Counted from the stretch's first letter, positions 48,607 to 58,661 are shown. The stretch is 64,000 nt of DNA from Chitinivorax sp. B (GCF_005503445.1 NZ_SCOH01000005.1:123542-187541); one strand, 5' to 3'. Numbers and translations: made by a program. The notes: generated by a model from the sequence alone, not told the origin.

Positions 48607-49425
48607 CTATTTGGTAGCCCAGCGGTCCTCTATGTCTTTCAGCTTTTGCTGAACGTCAGGTGTTTCCAACGCCCGATTCAAATCATCCAGCAACTTGGCC
48701 ATACCCGGCGTCCGCATGCCAATACCGATGCGAAACTCCGGTTGCTGAGGCGTCAACTCTGGCAAGGGCAGCATGACAAAGCGGTCTTTGGATCCATACA
48801 GGCGCAACTGTTCATTCAAGGTTGGCACATTGCCAATAAACAAGTCGGCCAGCCCCCGGTCAATGGCCCTGATCACATCCTGAGCACCATTCATCCATAG
48901 TAGCGGGAACTGCTGCAAGTTCTGTGCGCTCCAGCCATCCCCCCGATAGCTGGCTACCGAGAATCCTTCCAGATCCTGCAGTTTGTGAACCTGCTCAATC
49001 TCCTTCAGCCGCGGATTATTGACAGAGGCTAATAGCGCTAACTGGATACGATACATCGGTTTCCTGACAAACACCGCATAGTGACGACGAGCTTCGGTCT
49101 CCACCGTGTAGAACAGGTCAGCCTCCCCCACCTCCACCAGACGTTGTGCCCGTTTCCATGGATAGGTTTTGACCTCAAGCGGCAATCCCAGATGTCGGCC
49201 GATCAAGTACTCCACTTGCTCCACCAGCAAGCCACTGGGCTTGGGCCGGGCGGCATAACTCAAAGGAGGAAAATCTTCCATGAATACGGCACGTATTGGC
49301 TCCTTGCCCGCCACCTCTGCTGGCCAGACCACCCACATCACCCAACATAACAGCCAGCATAATATTGTCCGAATCGACACTTTCTCGCCTATCACACTAC
49401 ATAACGATACGTTCATGATAGACAT
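48607..49425 (-). CDS. Periplasmic solute-binding protein, family 3
   Basis: A 272-residue exported binding protein of the polar amino acid/organic solute family (SBP_bac_3), with ligand-domain blocks GLLVEQVEYLIGRHLGLPLEVKTYPWKRAQRLVEVGEADLFYTV and RAIDRGLADLFIGNVP. No permease genes follow, so it may be an orphan binding protein or a sensor partner. The listed start gives a long leader; a GTG at 49380 (after GGCGAG) would give a compact signal peptide beginning SIRTILCWLLCWVMW and may be the real start. Confidence 0.82.
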   Translation of the reverse strand: MSIMNVSLCSVIGEKVSIRTILCWLLCWVMWVVWPAEVAGKEPIRAVFMEDFPPLSYAARPKPSGLLVEQVEYLIGRHLGLPLEVKTYPWKRAQRLVEVGEADLFYTVETEARRHYAVFVRKPMYRIQLALLASVNNPRLKEIEQVHKLQDLEGFSVASYRGDGWSAQNLQQFPLLWMNGAQDVIRAIDRGLADLFIGNVPTLNEQLRLYGSKDRFVMLPLPELTPQQPEFRIGIGMRTPGMAKLLDDLNRALETPDVQQKLKDIEDRWATK

Positions 49426-49693
49426 CGACAGCTTTTTCGCCGGCGCTTCCTATCGCAAGCAGATGCATTCATTAGGAATTTCCCTTTTCTGACCACGCCT
49501 TCGGGGTTAATCCCAATTCAAGCAGTTGCTCGGGCAGTGTGTAATCGCGATCACACAAAGCCAATCGGTATCGTTAACACTGTATTTTTCGCAAATTCGT
49601 GTTTGCAATGCCTGGGCTATAACACCAAATATCGCGGGCGTCCCCCACATAGCCGCGCGTCGACGAGTCATTCTATTCCAAGGAAGAGCAACC

Positions 49694-52348
49694 ATGGCCG
49701 AACTGCCACCCGACATCGATCCGCAAGAAACGAGCGAATGGCTCGAATCGCTCGATGCCGTCATTGAGAACGAAGGCGAAGAACGCGCGCATTTCCTGAT
49801 CGAAAAGCTGATTGACGAAGCCCGCCAAAAAGGCGCGGACATTCCATACAGCGCCAATACCCAGTATGTGAACACCATCCCTGCCGGCAAGGAACCTGCC
49901 TTCCCAGGCGATACCACACTGGAACACAAGATTCGCGCCTATACTCGCTGGAATGCGATGGCCATGGTCGTTCGTGCCAACAAGGACACCAACGTCGGGG
50001 GGCACATTGCCTCCTTCGCATCGGCAGCCACCTTATATGATGTGGGCTACAACCACTTCTGGCATGCACCTTCTGACAGCCACGGTGGCGACCTGATCTT
50101 TGTTCAGGGACACTCTGCACCCGGCGTCTACTCCCGTGCATTCCTGCTGGGCCGTTTGAGCCAGGATCAAATGGACAGCTTCCGTCAGGAAGTCGGCGGC
50201 AAGGGGTTGTCATCCTACCCACATCCATGGCTGATGCCGGATTTCTGGCAATTCCCGACTGTATCGATGGGCCTAGGGCCGCTGATGGCCATCTATCAAG
50301 CCCGCTTCATGAAATACCTGCAAGACCGTGGCCATGCTCAAACGGAAGGCCGCAAGGTATGGGCATTCTGTGGCGATGGCGAGATGGACGAACCCGAGAG
50401 CCTGGGCGCCATCGGCATGGCCGGCCGCGAAAGGCTCGACAACCTGGTCTTCGTGATCAACTGCAACCTGCAACGTCTGGATGGCCCAGTGCGTGGTAAT
50501 GGCAAGATCATCCAAGAACTGGAAGGTGATTTCCGTGGCGCTGGCTGGAATGTGATCAAGCTGATCTGGGGCACCAAATGGGATGCCCTGTTCGCGCGCG
50601 ACAAGAAGGGCATCCTGTCAAAACGGATGATGGAAGTGGTTGATGGCGAATACCAGACCATGAAATCCAAGGACGGTGCTTATGTGCGCGAACACTTCTT
50701 CAACACCCCTGAACTGAAGGAGCTGGTCAAGGACTGGTCCGACAAGGATATCTGGGAATTGAACCGCGGTGGCCACGACCCCGCCAAGATTTACGCAGCA
50801 TTCAAAGCAGCAACTGATTGCAAAGGCCAACCGACCGTCATCTTGGCCAAGACTGTCAAGGGTTACGGCATGGGCCATGCCGGTGAGGCGATGAACATCA
50901 CCCACCAGCAGAAGAAGATGGATATCGACGCCATCCGCCAATTCCGCGATCGTTTCGACATCCCGGTACCAGATGACAAGCTGGAAGAAGTCCCCTACGT
51001 CAAGTTTGAAGAAGGCTCGAAAGAACTGGAGTACATGCGCGGTCACCGCATGGGCCTGGGGGGTTACCTGCCAGCCCGCCGCCAGAAGTCGCACTCGCTG
51101 GACGTGCCATCACTGTCTGCATTCGATGCACTATTGCAGGCATCCGGTGAAGGCCGCGAATACTCCACCACCATGGCCTTTGTCCGTATTCTGAATACAC
51201 TGCTGAAAGACAAAGCCATCGGCAAATACGTGGTGCCAATCGTACCGGACGAATCCCGTACCTTTGGTATGGAAGGTATGTTCCGCCAGTTCGGCATCTG
51301 GAGCCAAGTTGGTCAGACCTACGTGCCACAGGATGCCGATCAGCTGATGTTCTACAAAGAATCGAAGAACGGTCAGATTCTGCAGGAAGGCATCAATGAA
51401 CCAGGCGCAATGTGCGACTGGATCGCCGCAGGTACCAGCTACAGCACCCACGGTGTGCCAATGATTCCGTTCTACATCTATTATTCGATGTTCGGTTTCC
51501 AACGTGTAGGTGATTTGGCCTGGGCTGCTGGTGACATGCGTACCCGTGGCTTCCTGTTAGGTGGAACGGCTGGTCGTACCACACTGAACGGCGAAGGCCT
51601 ACAGCATGAAGATGGCCACTCGCACCTGATCTCCGGCACCATCCCCAACTGTATCAGCTACGATCCGACATTCGGTTATGAAGTGGCGGTGATCGTACAG
51701 GACGGTTTGCGCCGCATGTATGCTGAACAGCAGGATGTGTATTACTACATCACCCTGATGAACGAAAACTATGCGCACCCTGCCATGCCAACCGGTGCCG
51801 AAGCAAACATCATCAAGGGTATGTACTCCTTCAAGAAGGGTGGCGACAGTGCTTTGCGTGTGCAATTGCTGGGCTCCGGAACCATCTTCAATGAAGTTAT
51901 CGAAGCCGCCACATTGTTGAAGAACGATTGGGGTGTGGAAGCCGACCTATGGAGCTGCCCGAGCTTCACTGAACTGGCGCGCGATGGCATGGCCACCGAC
52001 CGTTGGAACCTGCTGCATCCGACCGAAACCCAGCGTAAATCGCACGTTAAACAGTCCCTGCAAGATACGCAAGGCCCAATCATCGCTGCGACCGACTACA
52101 TGCGCCTGTATGCCGAGCAGATCCGCGCCTATGTGCCGCGCAAATATGTCGTACTGGGCACCGATGGCTTTGGCCGTTCCGATACCCGTGAGCAACTGCG
52201 CCACTTCTTTGAAGTGAACCGCTACTTTGTGACCGTTGCGGCACTGAAGGCACTGGCGGACGAAGGCAAGCTGGATCGCGCCAAGGTACTGGAAGCCATG
52301 GTCAAATATGGACTGGATGCCGACAAGCCGGCACCGTGGACAGTGTAA
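49694..52348 (+). CDS. aceE: Pyruvate dehydrogenase E1 component (homodimeric)
   Basis: Thiamine-diphosphate-dependent E1 decarboxylating pyruvate and acetylating the lipoyl group of E2. 884 residues, the size of the homodimeric proteobacterial enzyme. Motifs: GGHIASFASAATLYDVGYNHF, the TPP-binding GDGEMDEPES to NCNLQRLDGPV region (about 232-262), and the second-half AGTSYSTHGVPMIPFYIYYSMFGFQR. AGGAAGAG before ATG 49694 supports the start; an upstream frame extension lacks homology. Leads the aceE-aceF-lpdA operon, 13 bp ahead of aceF. Confidence 0.97.
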   Translation: MAELPPDIDPQETSEWLESLDAVIENEGEERAHFLIEKLIDEARQKGADIPYSANTQYVNTIPAGKEPAFPGDTTLEHKIRAYTRWNAMAMVVRANKDTNVGGHIASFASAATLYDVGYNHFWHAPSDSHGGDLIFVQGHSAPGVYSRAFLLGRLSQDQMDSFRQEVGGKGLSSYPHPWLMPDFWQFPTVSMGLGPLMAIYQARFMKYLQDRGHAQTEGRKVWAFCGDGEMDEPESLGAIGMAGRERLDNLVFVINCNLQRLDGPVRGNGKIIQELEGDFRGAGWNVIKLIWGTKWDALFARDKKGILSKRMMEVVDGEYQTMKSKDGAYVREHFFNTPELKELVKDWSDKDIWELNRGGHDPAKIYAAFKAATDCKGQPTVILAKTVKGYGMGHAGEAMNITHQQKKMDIDAIRQFRDRFDIPVPDDKLEEVPYVKFEEGSKELEYMRGHRMGLGGYLPARRQKSHSLDVPSLSAFDALLQASGEGREYSTTMAFVRILNTLLKDKAIGKYVVPIVPDESRTFGMEGMFRQFGIWSQVGQTYVPQDADQLMFYKESKNGQILQEGINEPGAMCDWIAAGTSYSTHGVPMIPFYIYYSMFGFQRVGDLAWAAGDMRTRGFLLGGTAGRTTLNGEGLQHEDGHSHLISGTIPNCISYDPTFGYEVAVIVQDGLRRMYAEQQDVYYYITLMNENYAHPAMPTGAEANIIKGMYSFKKGGDSALRVQLLGSGTIFNEVIEAATLLKNDWGVEADLWSCPSFTELARDGMATDRWNLLHPTETQRKSHVKQSLQDTQGPIIAATDYMRLYAEQIRAYVPRKYVVLGTDGFGRSDTREQLRHFFEVNRYFVTVAALKALADEGKLDRAKVLEAMVKYGLDADKPAPWTV

Positions 52349-52361
52349 GGGGCATGACGAT

Positions 52362-53993
52362 ATGACAATCGAACTCAAAGTCCCCGATATTGGTGGCTTT
52401 TCCGATGTGGCTGTGATTGAAGTCGCGGTCAAGGTTGGTGACACCATCAACCCAGACGACACCCTGATCACCCTGGAAACCGATAAAGCCACGATGGACG
52501 TACCCGCAACCGCAGGTGGCGTCGTCAAAGCCGTCAATGTAAAGGTGGGCGACAAAATTTCCGAAGGGTCGGTGATTGTGGTGGTGGAAGCAGCAGGTCA
52601 AGCAGCGCCGTCGCCCGTCGCTGCACCTGCACCTGCACCTGCACCTGCACCTGCACCTGCACCTGCACCCAGCGTAGCAGCGCCAGCGGCTGAAAGCAGC
52701 GTCATCGAAATCCGTGTTCCGGATATCGGTGGATTCAATGGCGTGGACGTGATTGATGTTGCCATCAAAGCCGGTGACACCATCAAGGTGGACGACACCT
52801 TGATCACGCTGGAAACCGACAAGGCCACCATGGATGTACCTTCTACCACCGCCGGCACCATCAAGAGCGTTGCCGTCAAGGTAGGTGACAAGGTATCGCA
52901 AGGCGATCTGGTGATCACCCTGGCTACCACCAGTAGTCCCGCTACGACAGCTACTCAAGCGACAACGCCAGCACCAGCTCCACAACCAGTGGCAGCCCCT
53001 TCACCAGCAAAAGCGGCTGCGGCGCCAGCACCCGTTGCAACCGCACCGTCCACCGGCAAGGTAGACGAGACAGGCTTCAAAGCAGCGTTCGCCAGCCCAT
53101 CGGTTCGCAAGTTTGCACGTGAATTGGGCGCCGACCTGGGCAGAGTCAAGGGAAGCGGCCCTAAAGGCCGCATTCTGCAGGAAGACGTCAAAACCTTCGT
53201 GAAAGGTGTACTGACCTCGTCTGCAGCCCACGCGCCCGCTGCCGGTGGTTCTGGCGTTGGCTTGGACTTGTTGCCCTGGCCCAAGGTCGATTTTGCCAAG
53301 TTTGGCCCGATCGAGAATAAGCCGCTGTCGCGCATCAAGAAATTGTCTGGTGCCAATCTAGCGCGCAACTGGGTGATGATCCCACATGTTACCCAGTTCG
53401 ACGAAGCCGATATCACCGAGATGGAAGCCTTCCGCAAGCAAATGGGTGATGAGCTGAAGAAACAGGATGTGAAGCTGACACCGCTTGCATTCCTGATCAA
53501 GGCCGTAGTTGCCGCATTGAAGAAATATCCAGAATTCAACGCCTCGCTTGATGGCGACAATCTGGTGTTGAAACAATATTTCCACATCGGTTTTGCTGCC
53601 GATACGCCGAATGGGCTGGTGGTTCCAGTCATCAAGGATGCCGATAAGAAATCCCTGATCCAACTGGCACAGGAATCCAGTGCGCTGGCCGCCAAAGCAC
53701 GTGATGGCAAGCTATTGCCTACCGACATGCAAGGTGGTTGCTTCTCGATTTCCTCACTGGGTGGGGTCGGTGGTACAGCCTTCACACCAATCGTGAATGC
53801 GCCGGAAGTCGCCATCCTGGGCGTGTCCAAGTCGGCAATCAAGCCCGTTTGGAACGGCAGTGAGTTCGCCCCACGCCTGATGTTGCCGCTCAGCCTGAGC
53901 TATGACCACCGTGTGATCGACGGCGCTTCCGCTGCTCGCTTCACCACATATCTTGGCCAGGTATTGGGCGACATTCGCCGCCTGATGCTGTAA
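52362..53993 (+). CDS. aceF: Pyruvate dehydrogenase E2, dihydrolipoamide acetyltransferase
   Basis: Core acetyltransferase of the complex (543 residues). It carries two N-terminal lipoyl domains (about 1-76 and 110-185), each with the lipoylated lysine in ETDKATMDVP, separated by an Ala-Pro linker encoded by a hexanucleotide repeat, then a long AP-rich linker, the E3/E1-binding domain (ASPSVRKFARELGADLGRVKGSG, about 243-280) and the catalytic domain ending SLSYDHRVIDGA with the active His and Asp. AAGGGG upstream supports the start. A third lipoyl domain sits on LpdA downstream. Confidence 0.97.
   Translation: MTIELKVPDIGGFSDVAVIEVAVKVGDTINPDDTLITLETDKATMDVPATAGGVVKAVNVKVGDKISEGSVIVVVEAAGQAAPSPVAAPAPAPAPAPAPAPAPSVAAPAAESSVIEIRVPDIGGFNGVDVIDVAIKAGDTIKVDDTLITLETDKATMDVPSTTAGTIKSVAVKVGDKVSQGDLVITLATTSSPATTATQATTPAPAPQPVAAPSPAKAAAAPAPVATAPSTGKVDETGFKAAFASPSVRKFARELGADLGRVKGSGPKGRILQEDVKTFVKGVLTSSAAHAPAAGGSGVGLDLLPWPKVDFAKFGPIENKPLSRIKKLSGANLARNWVMIPHVTQFDEADITEMEAFRKQMGDELKKQDVKLTPLAFLIKAVVAALKKYPEFNASLDGDNLVLKQYFHIGFAADTPNGLVVPVIKDADKKSLIQLAQESSALAAKARDGKLLPTDMQGGCFSISSLGGVGGTAFTPIVNAPEVAILGVSKSAIKPVWNGSEFAPRLMLPLSLSYDHRVIDGASAARFTTYLGQVLGDIRRLML
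52621..52668 (+). repeat. Hexanucleotide tandem repeat (CTGCAC)8 in aceF linker
   Basis: Eight exact copies of CTGCAC encode an alternating Ala-Pro stretch between the two lipoyl domains. Because the unit is six bases, copy-number change would keep the frame and only alter linker length by two residues per unit. Confidence 0.95.
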
Positions 53994-54095
53994 CACTCGC
54001 CAGATCGGGCTTTAAGCCAACGCCCCGACTACACCGGGTACCCGTTGTGCAGTAAGCCCGGTCTTGCACCACCCTTTTCTTGAAGGATTGCTTGC

Positions 54096-55862
54096 ATGAG
54101 CAATGTCATCGAACTCAAAGTCCCCGATATCGGTGGTTTCAACGATGTCGCCGTTATTGAGGTTGCCGTCAAGCCTGGCGATGCCATCAACGTAGACGAT
54201 GCGTTGATCACCCTGGAAACCGATAAAGCCACCATGGATGTGCCTGCCACCGCCGCAGGCGTGATCAAGGCTGTTCAAATTAAAGTCGGCGATAAAGTCA
54301 GCGAAGGTAGCATCATCGTATCGCTGGAAGTCGCTACCAGTGCTGTACCCAGCCCTGTCGCCACGGCAACAGCACCCGCACCGACACTCGTAGCAGCTCC
54401 CATTGCAGCCAGCCACAGTGGTGGTGCCGATATCGAATGTGATGTGCTGGTGCTTGGTGCAGGCCCAGGTGGATATTCAGCTGCCTTCCGTTCTGCAGAT
54501 CTGGGTCAGAAAACCATATTGGTTGAGCGTTACAGCACCTTGGGCGGCGTATGCCTTAATGTTGGCTGCATTCCCTCCAAAGCCTTGCTGCACAACGCCG
54601 CCGTGATTGATGAAGCCAAGCATCTGGCCGCAAACGGTATTGTATTTGGTGAACCCAAAATCGATCTGGACGGCTTGCGTGGCTACAAAGAAAAAGTGGT
54701 CAGCAAATTGACCACGGGCTTGAACGGCATGGCCAAGGCCCGCAAGGTGAAAGTCGTTCGCGGTGTTGGCCGTTTCATCGACCCACATCATCTGGAAGTC
54801 GAACTGACAACTGGCATGGGCCAGGACAAAACTGGCGAGAAAAAAGTCGTCAAATTCCAGAAAGCCATCATTGCCGCCGGCTCCCGCGTGGTAAAGCTGC
54901 CTTTTATCCCGGAAGATCCGCGGATCATCGATTCAACTGGCGCACTGGAACTGAAGCATATCCCAGGCAAGATGCTGATCGTTGGTGGTGGCATTATCGG
55001 TCTGGAAATGGGCACCGTATATTCAACCCTCGGTACCCGTCTGGATGTTGTCGAAATGCTTGATGGCTTGATGCAGGGCGCGGATCGCGATCTGGTCAAA
55101 GTCTGGCAGAAGATGAACGAACATCGTTTCGACCGCATCATGCTGAAAACCAAAACCGTTGCGGTTGAGGCCAAGCCAGATGGTATCTGGGTGACTTTCG
55201 AAGGTGAGAACGCGCCTGCCGAACCCCAACGTTACGACATGGTCTTGGTGGCTGCAGGCCGGGCACCCAATGGCAAGCAAATTGGCGCCGAAAACGCTGG
55301 TGTCGCAGTAACGGATCGCGGCTTCATCGACGTTGACAAGCAGATGCGCACCAATGTGCCGCACATCTTTGCCATTGGCGATCTGGTCGGCCAGCCCATG
55401 TTGGCACACAAAGCAGTTCATGAAGCCCATGTCGCCGCAGAAAATGCAGCTGGACATAAGGCTTTCTTCGATGCCCGGGTGATTCCATCTGTTGCCTATA
55501 CCGATCCGGAAGTCGCTTGGGTTGGGCTGACGGAAGAACAAGCCAAAGCGCAAGGTATCAAGATCGGCAAATCCGTGTTCCCATGGGCCGCCTCTGGTCG
55601 TGCCATTGCCAATGGCCGGGACGAAGGCTTCACCAAGCTGATCTTCGATGAAGAAACGCATCGCATCGTGGGTGGCGGCATTGTCGGTACACACGCTGGC
55701 GACATGATTGGCGAGCTATGCCTAGCCATCGAAATGGGTTGCGATCCGACCGATATCGGCAAAACCATTCACCCACACCCAACGCTGGGTGAATCCATCG
55801 GCATGGCGGCCGAAGTATTTGAGGGTGTATGCACTGATCTGCCGCCGCAACGCAAGCGATAA
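54096..55862 (+). CDS. lpdA: Dihydrolipoamide dehydrogenase with N-terminal lipoyl domain
   Basis: E3 of the complex, reoxidising dihydrolipoamide with NAD+. 588 residues: lipoyl domain (about 1-78, ETDKATMDVP) and short AP linker, then the flavoprotein: FAD loop VLVLGAGPGGYSAAF (about 117-131), redox disulfide GGVCLNVGCIPSK, NAD loop MLIVGGGIIGLEMG, and active-site HPHPTLGE near the C-terminus. The lipoyl fusion is typical of Neisseria-type PDH. AAGGA eight bases before ATG. Follows aceF by 102 bp. Confidence 0.97.
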   Translation: MSNVIELKVPDIGGFNDVAVIEVAVKPGDAINVDDALITLETDKATMDVPATAAGVIKAVQIKVGDKVSEGSIIVSLEVATSAVPSPVATATAPAPTLVAAPIAASHSGGADIECDVLVLGAGPGGYSAAFRSADLGQKTILVERYSTLGGVCLNVGCIPSKALLHNAAVIDEAKHLAANGIVFGEPKIDLDGLRGYKEKVVSKLTTGLNGMAKARKVKVVRGVGRFIDPHHLEVELTTGMGQDKTGEKKVVKFQKAIIAAGSRVVKLPFIPEDPRIIDSTGALELKHIPGKMLIVGGGIIGLEMGTVYSTLGTRLDVVEMLDGLMQGADRDLVKVWQKMNEHRFDRIMLKTKTVAVEAKPDGIWVTFEGENAPAEPQRYDMVLVAAGRAPNGKQIGAENAGVAVTDRGFIDVDKQMRTNVPHIFAIGDLVGQPMLAHKAVHEAHVAAENAAGHKAFFDARVIPSVAYTDPEVAWVGLTEEQAKAQGIKIGKSVFPWAASGRAIANGRDEGFTKLIFDEETHRIVGGGIVGTHAGDMIGELCLAIEMGCDPTDIGKTIHPHPTLGESIGMAAEVFEGVCTDLPPQRKR

Positions 55863-55887
55863 CAGCGTAGTACCCATTGCAGACCAG

Positions 55888-55917
55888 AACGGGCAAAGGC
55901 TTTGGCATTTGCCCGTT
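55888..55917 (+). terminator. Hairpin between lpdA and the histidine kinase gene
   Basis: AACGGGCAAA/TTTGCCCGTT, 10-bp stem with a 10-nt loop, followed by ACCCCTTTAA. Probable terminator or attenuator separating the PDH genes from the two-component pair. Confidence 0.65.
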
Positions 55918-55955
55918 ACCCCTTTAACATGCCGCACCCTTGTTGAGGCGTTTGC

Positions 55956-57992
55956 ATGCCACCGATGACCCAACCCAACGAAACACTTGCCGCACCGAAC
56001 GTTAAACGCTGGTACATGCGGCCACCCGTGTTTGCCGGGCTGATCGTCGGTCTGGCATTGATTGCTTCCGTCTTCATTCTCGTCTCACTCAAGGCTGGCC
56101 AGCAGTTGCTGGTGGGTTTGGTCGCCATCATTCTGGTCGCCATCACCGGCCTGACCATGTGGGCGTTGCGCCGCCATATTGGCGCCCGTGTTCAGGTGGA
56201 GTCCGAGCGGGATCACTTCTTCAACTTGTCACTGGATATGCTTGGCCTGATTGGTCTGGATGGTCAGTTCAAGCGTGTCAATCCAGCTTTTGAACGAATT
56301 CTGGGCTACAGCAGTGAAGAGTTACTGAACTCCACCTTCTTCAAATATGTTCATCCAGATGACATCGCCGCCACACGAGCAGAGACACGTAAGCTGTCCT
56401 CAGGCGAACCTTCGATCTACTTTGAAAACCGCTTTCGCTGCCAGGATGGCAGCTATAAATGGCTGGCCTGGGCCGTTAATCCGGAAATTCAGGAAGGCTT
56501 GATGTACGCGGTGGCGCGAGATGTCACGGACCGCAAAGCAGCTGAACAGGCGTTACGTGCCGAATCGTCCTTCCGCAAGGCAATGGAGGATTCGTTATCA
56601 ACCGGTATGCGCGCCATCGATATGAACGCCTGTATCACCTACGTCAATCCGGCATTTTGTGAAATGACCGGATTTACAGAAGACGAGTTGGTGGGCAACG
56701 CACCACCCTACCCTTATTGGCCAGATCAAGGTTATGAGGCGCACCAGCACAATCTGGAGCTGACTTTTCAAGGTAAAGTTGACCGTGCTGGCTTTGAATT
56801 GATGCTACGTAGAAAAGATGGCCAACTAATCTATGTGCTATTCCATGTGTCACCACTGATTGATTCCGAAGGTCAACAAACCGGTTGGATGGCTGCGATG
56901 ACCGATATCACGGAGCGACTACACGCAAGAGAAGCCTTGGAAGCCTCCCATGAACGCTTTGTTGCTGTCTTGGACGGCCTGGATGCTGCGGTGTTGGTTT
57001 CCGATATGGAAAATAACGCACTACTGTTCGTCAACGAACAATACAAAACCTTGTACGGAATCGACGCCGCGCCGGAAACCGTTTGTGACATCGACCAACG
57101 TCACCGTAGCCGCTGGCGCCGTCACGGCGCAGCATTTGATGTAGAAGAGCAGGATAGTGCCAGTAGCCGTTGGTACCACATTCGCAGCCGACCTATCAAA
57201 TGGGTTGATGGTCGTACAGTGCGGATGGAGATCTCTACCGACGTGACCGAGCGTAAGGAAACCGAAGAATTGCACCGTCAGCAACTTGAACGTCTTCAAG
57301 CTACGTCCCGCCTGATCACCATGGGTGAAATGGCTTCCAGCCTTGCGCATGAACTGAATCAACCACTAGCCGCCATCACCAACTATTGCAATGGCTGCGT
57401 TACGCGCCTGCAGAACCCATCAGTCAAACCGACCGATTTGCTGCCCGCCATGGAAAAGGCCAGCTACCAAGCTGAACGAGCAGGCAAAATCATTCGCCGT
57501 ATCCGTGAATTCGTCAAAACCAGCGAACCCAATCGCGAAACCTGTGAAATCTCAGACATTATCGAAGCATCCATCAGCTTCGCGGATATCGATGCCCGTA
57601 AACACAGCGTTAATATCACTTTGCATCTCGACGATGCGTTACCACGTGTCATTGCCGATCGCATCATGATCGAACAAGTCCTGGTCAACCTGGTACGTAA
57701 CGCGATCGAAGCCATGCATGCCACCGCATTGAATGATCGCAATCTGCTGGTACGAGTCATCAAACTCCATAACGCCACACTCGAAGTTGCTGTTATCGAC
57801 CGCGGCCATGGCATCGCCCCCGATAAAAAAGAACGATTGTTTGAACCCTTCTTCACCACCAAACCACAAGGCATGGGAATGGGCCTCAATATCTGTCGTT
57901 CCATCATCGAATTCCACCAAGGCCAGCTCTGGGTTGAAGACAACCCAGAAGGCGGGACTATCTTCCGCTTCACTCTCCCTACCGCTGCCTGA
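55956..57992 (+). CDS. PAS-domain sensor histidine kinase (FixL/TtrS-like)
   Basis: A 678-residue membrane kinase: two adjacent TM helices (about 25-45 and 50-70) with almost no periplasmic loop, three PAS domains (about 85-200, 205-325, 330-425), and a HisKA/HATPase core with phospho-acceptor His465 in SLAHELNQPLAAITNYCNG, N-box NLVRNAIEAM, and ATP lid DRGHGIAPDKKERLFEPFFTTKPQGMGMGL. The HELNQPL form is typical of the FixL/TtrS group. GAGG seven bases before the ATG supports the start. It precedes its response regulator by 63 bp and follows the PDH genes, as in related betaproteobacteria. Signal unknown. Confidence 0.92.
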   Translation: MPPMTQPNETLAAPNVKRWYMRPPVFAGLIVGLALIASVFILVSLKAGQQLLVGLVAIILVAITGLTMWALRRHIGARVQVESERDHFFNLSLDMLGLIGLDGQFKRVNPAFERILGYSSEELLNSTFFKYVHPDDIAATRAETRKLSSGEPSIYFENRFRCQDGSYKWLAWAVNPEIQEGLMYAVARDVTDRKAAEQALRAESSFRKAMEDSLSTGMRAIDMNACITYVNPAFCEMTGFTEDELVGNAPPYPYWPDQGYEAHQHNLELTFQGKVDRAGFELMLRRKDGQLIYVLFHVSPLIDSEGQQTGWMAAMTDITERLHAREALEASHERFVAVLDGLDAAVLVSDMENNALLFVNEQYKTLYGIDAAPETVCDIDQRHRSRWRRHGAAFDVEEQDSASSRWYHIRSRPIKWVDGRTVRMEISTDVTERKETEELHRQQLERLQATSRLITMGEMASSLAHELNQPLAAITNYCNGCVTRLQNPSVKPTDLLPAMEKASYQAERAGKIIRRIREFVKTSEPNRETCEISDIIEASISFADIDARKHSVNITLHLDDALPRVIADRIMIEQVLVNLVRNAIEAMHATALNDRNLLVRVIKLHNATLEVAVIDRGHGIAPDKKERLFEPFFTTKPQGMGMGLNICRSIIEFHQGQLWVEDNPEGGTIFRFTLPTAA

Positions 57993-58055
57993 ACAGTCCG
58001 GGTAGAATACGTAATCAGAATATTGTAACTTTAATACAGACAAAGGAGACGTCGC

Positions 58056-58661
58056 ATGGAACAAGCCACCGTTTTTGTCGTCGATGATGACGAAGCGATG
58101 CGCGATTCGCTGACCTGGCTCCTCGAATCCAAAAACCTCAAAGTCGCATGCTATGCATCTGGCGAAGACTTTATCGCCGCTTATAACCCCGGCACCCACG
58201 GCTGTCTTGTGGTTGACGTCCGCATGCCAGGAATGAGCGGCACCGAGTTACATGAAAAGTTGAAAGAACTGAACTACGACATCCCCGTGATTTTCATCAC
58301 GGGCCACGGAGACGTTCCCATGGCAGTTCGAGCCGTCAAACGCGGGGCAGTCGACTTCCTCGAAAAACCCTTCAACGATCGCGATCTGCTGAACACAATC
58401 GAACAAAGCCTGGAACAAGACCGAACCAATCGCGATCGCAAAGCACAAAACTCCCAGGCAGCGAATCGCCTAGCCAGTTTAACTGCGCGCGAACGTGAAG
58501 TCATGGACTTGGTCTGTGCAGGGAAGCTGAATAAGATTATCGCCGACGAACTCGGCATTAGCATCAAAACCGTCGAAGCACACCGTGCCAAAGTAATGGA
58601 AAAAGTGGGGGTGCACTCGGTGGCAGAATTGGTGCAGATTGTGATGGCTAGCAAACATTAA
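58056..58661 (+). CDS. FixJ-family response regulator
   Basis: A 201-residue regulator: receiver domain (about 1-120; acidic pocket VVDDDE, phospho-acceptor Asp54 in LVVDVRMPG, signalling Thr in ITGHGD, Lys in EKPF) and a LuxR-type helix-turn-helix (about 138-198; LTAREREVMDLVCAGKLNKIIADELGISIKTVEAHRAKVMEK). AAGGAGA lies before the ATG. It clearly pairs with the upstream kinase. Regulation of the adjacent PDH operon is an inference from conserved neighbourhood, not shown by sequence. Confidence 0.93.
   Translation: MEQATVFVVDDDEAMRDSLTWLLESKNLKVACYASGEDFIAAYNPGTHGCLVVDVRMPGMSGTELHEKLKELNYDIPVIFITGHGDVPMAVRAVKRGAVDFLEKPFNDRDLLNTIEQSLEQDRTNRDRKAQNSQAANRLASLTAREREVMDLVCAGKLNKIIADELGISIKTVEAHRAKVMEKVGVHSVAELVQIVMASKH

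Noticed and set aside
52302..52985. 227-codon minus-strand frame opposite aceF
   Set aside because: Its glycine/cysteine/arginine-rich repeats are simply the reverse of the CTGCAC repeat and lipoyl domains.
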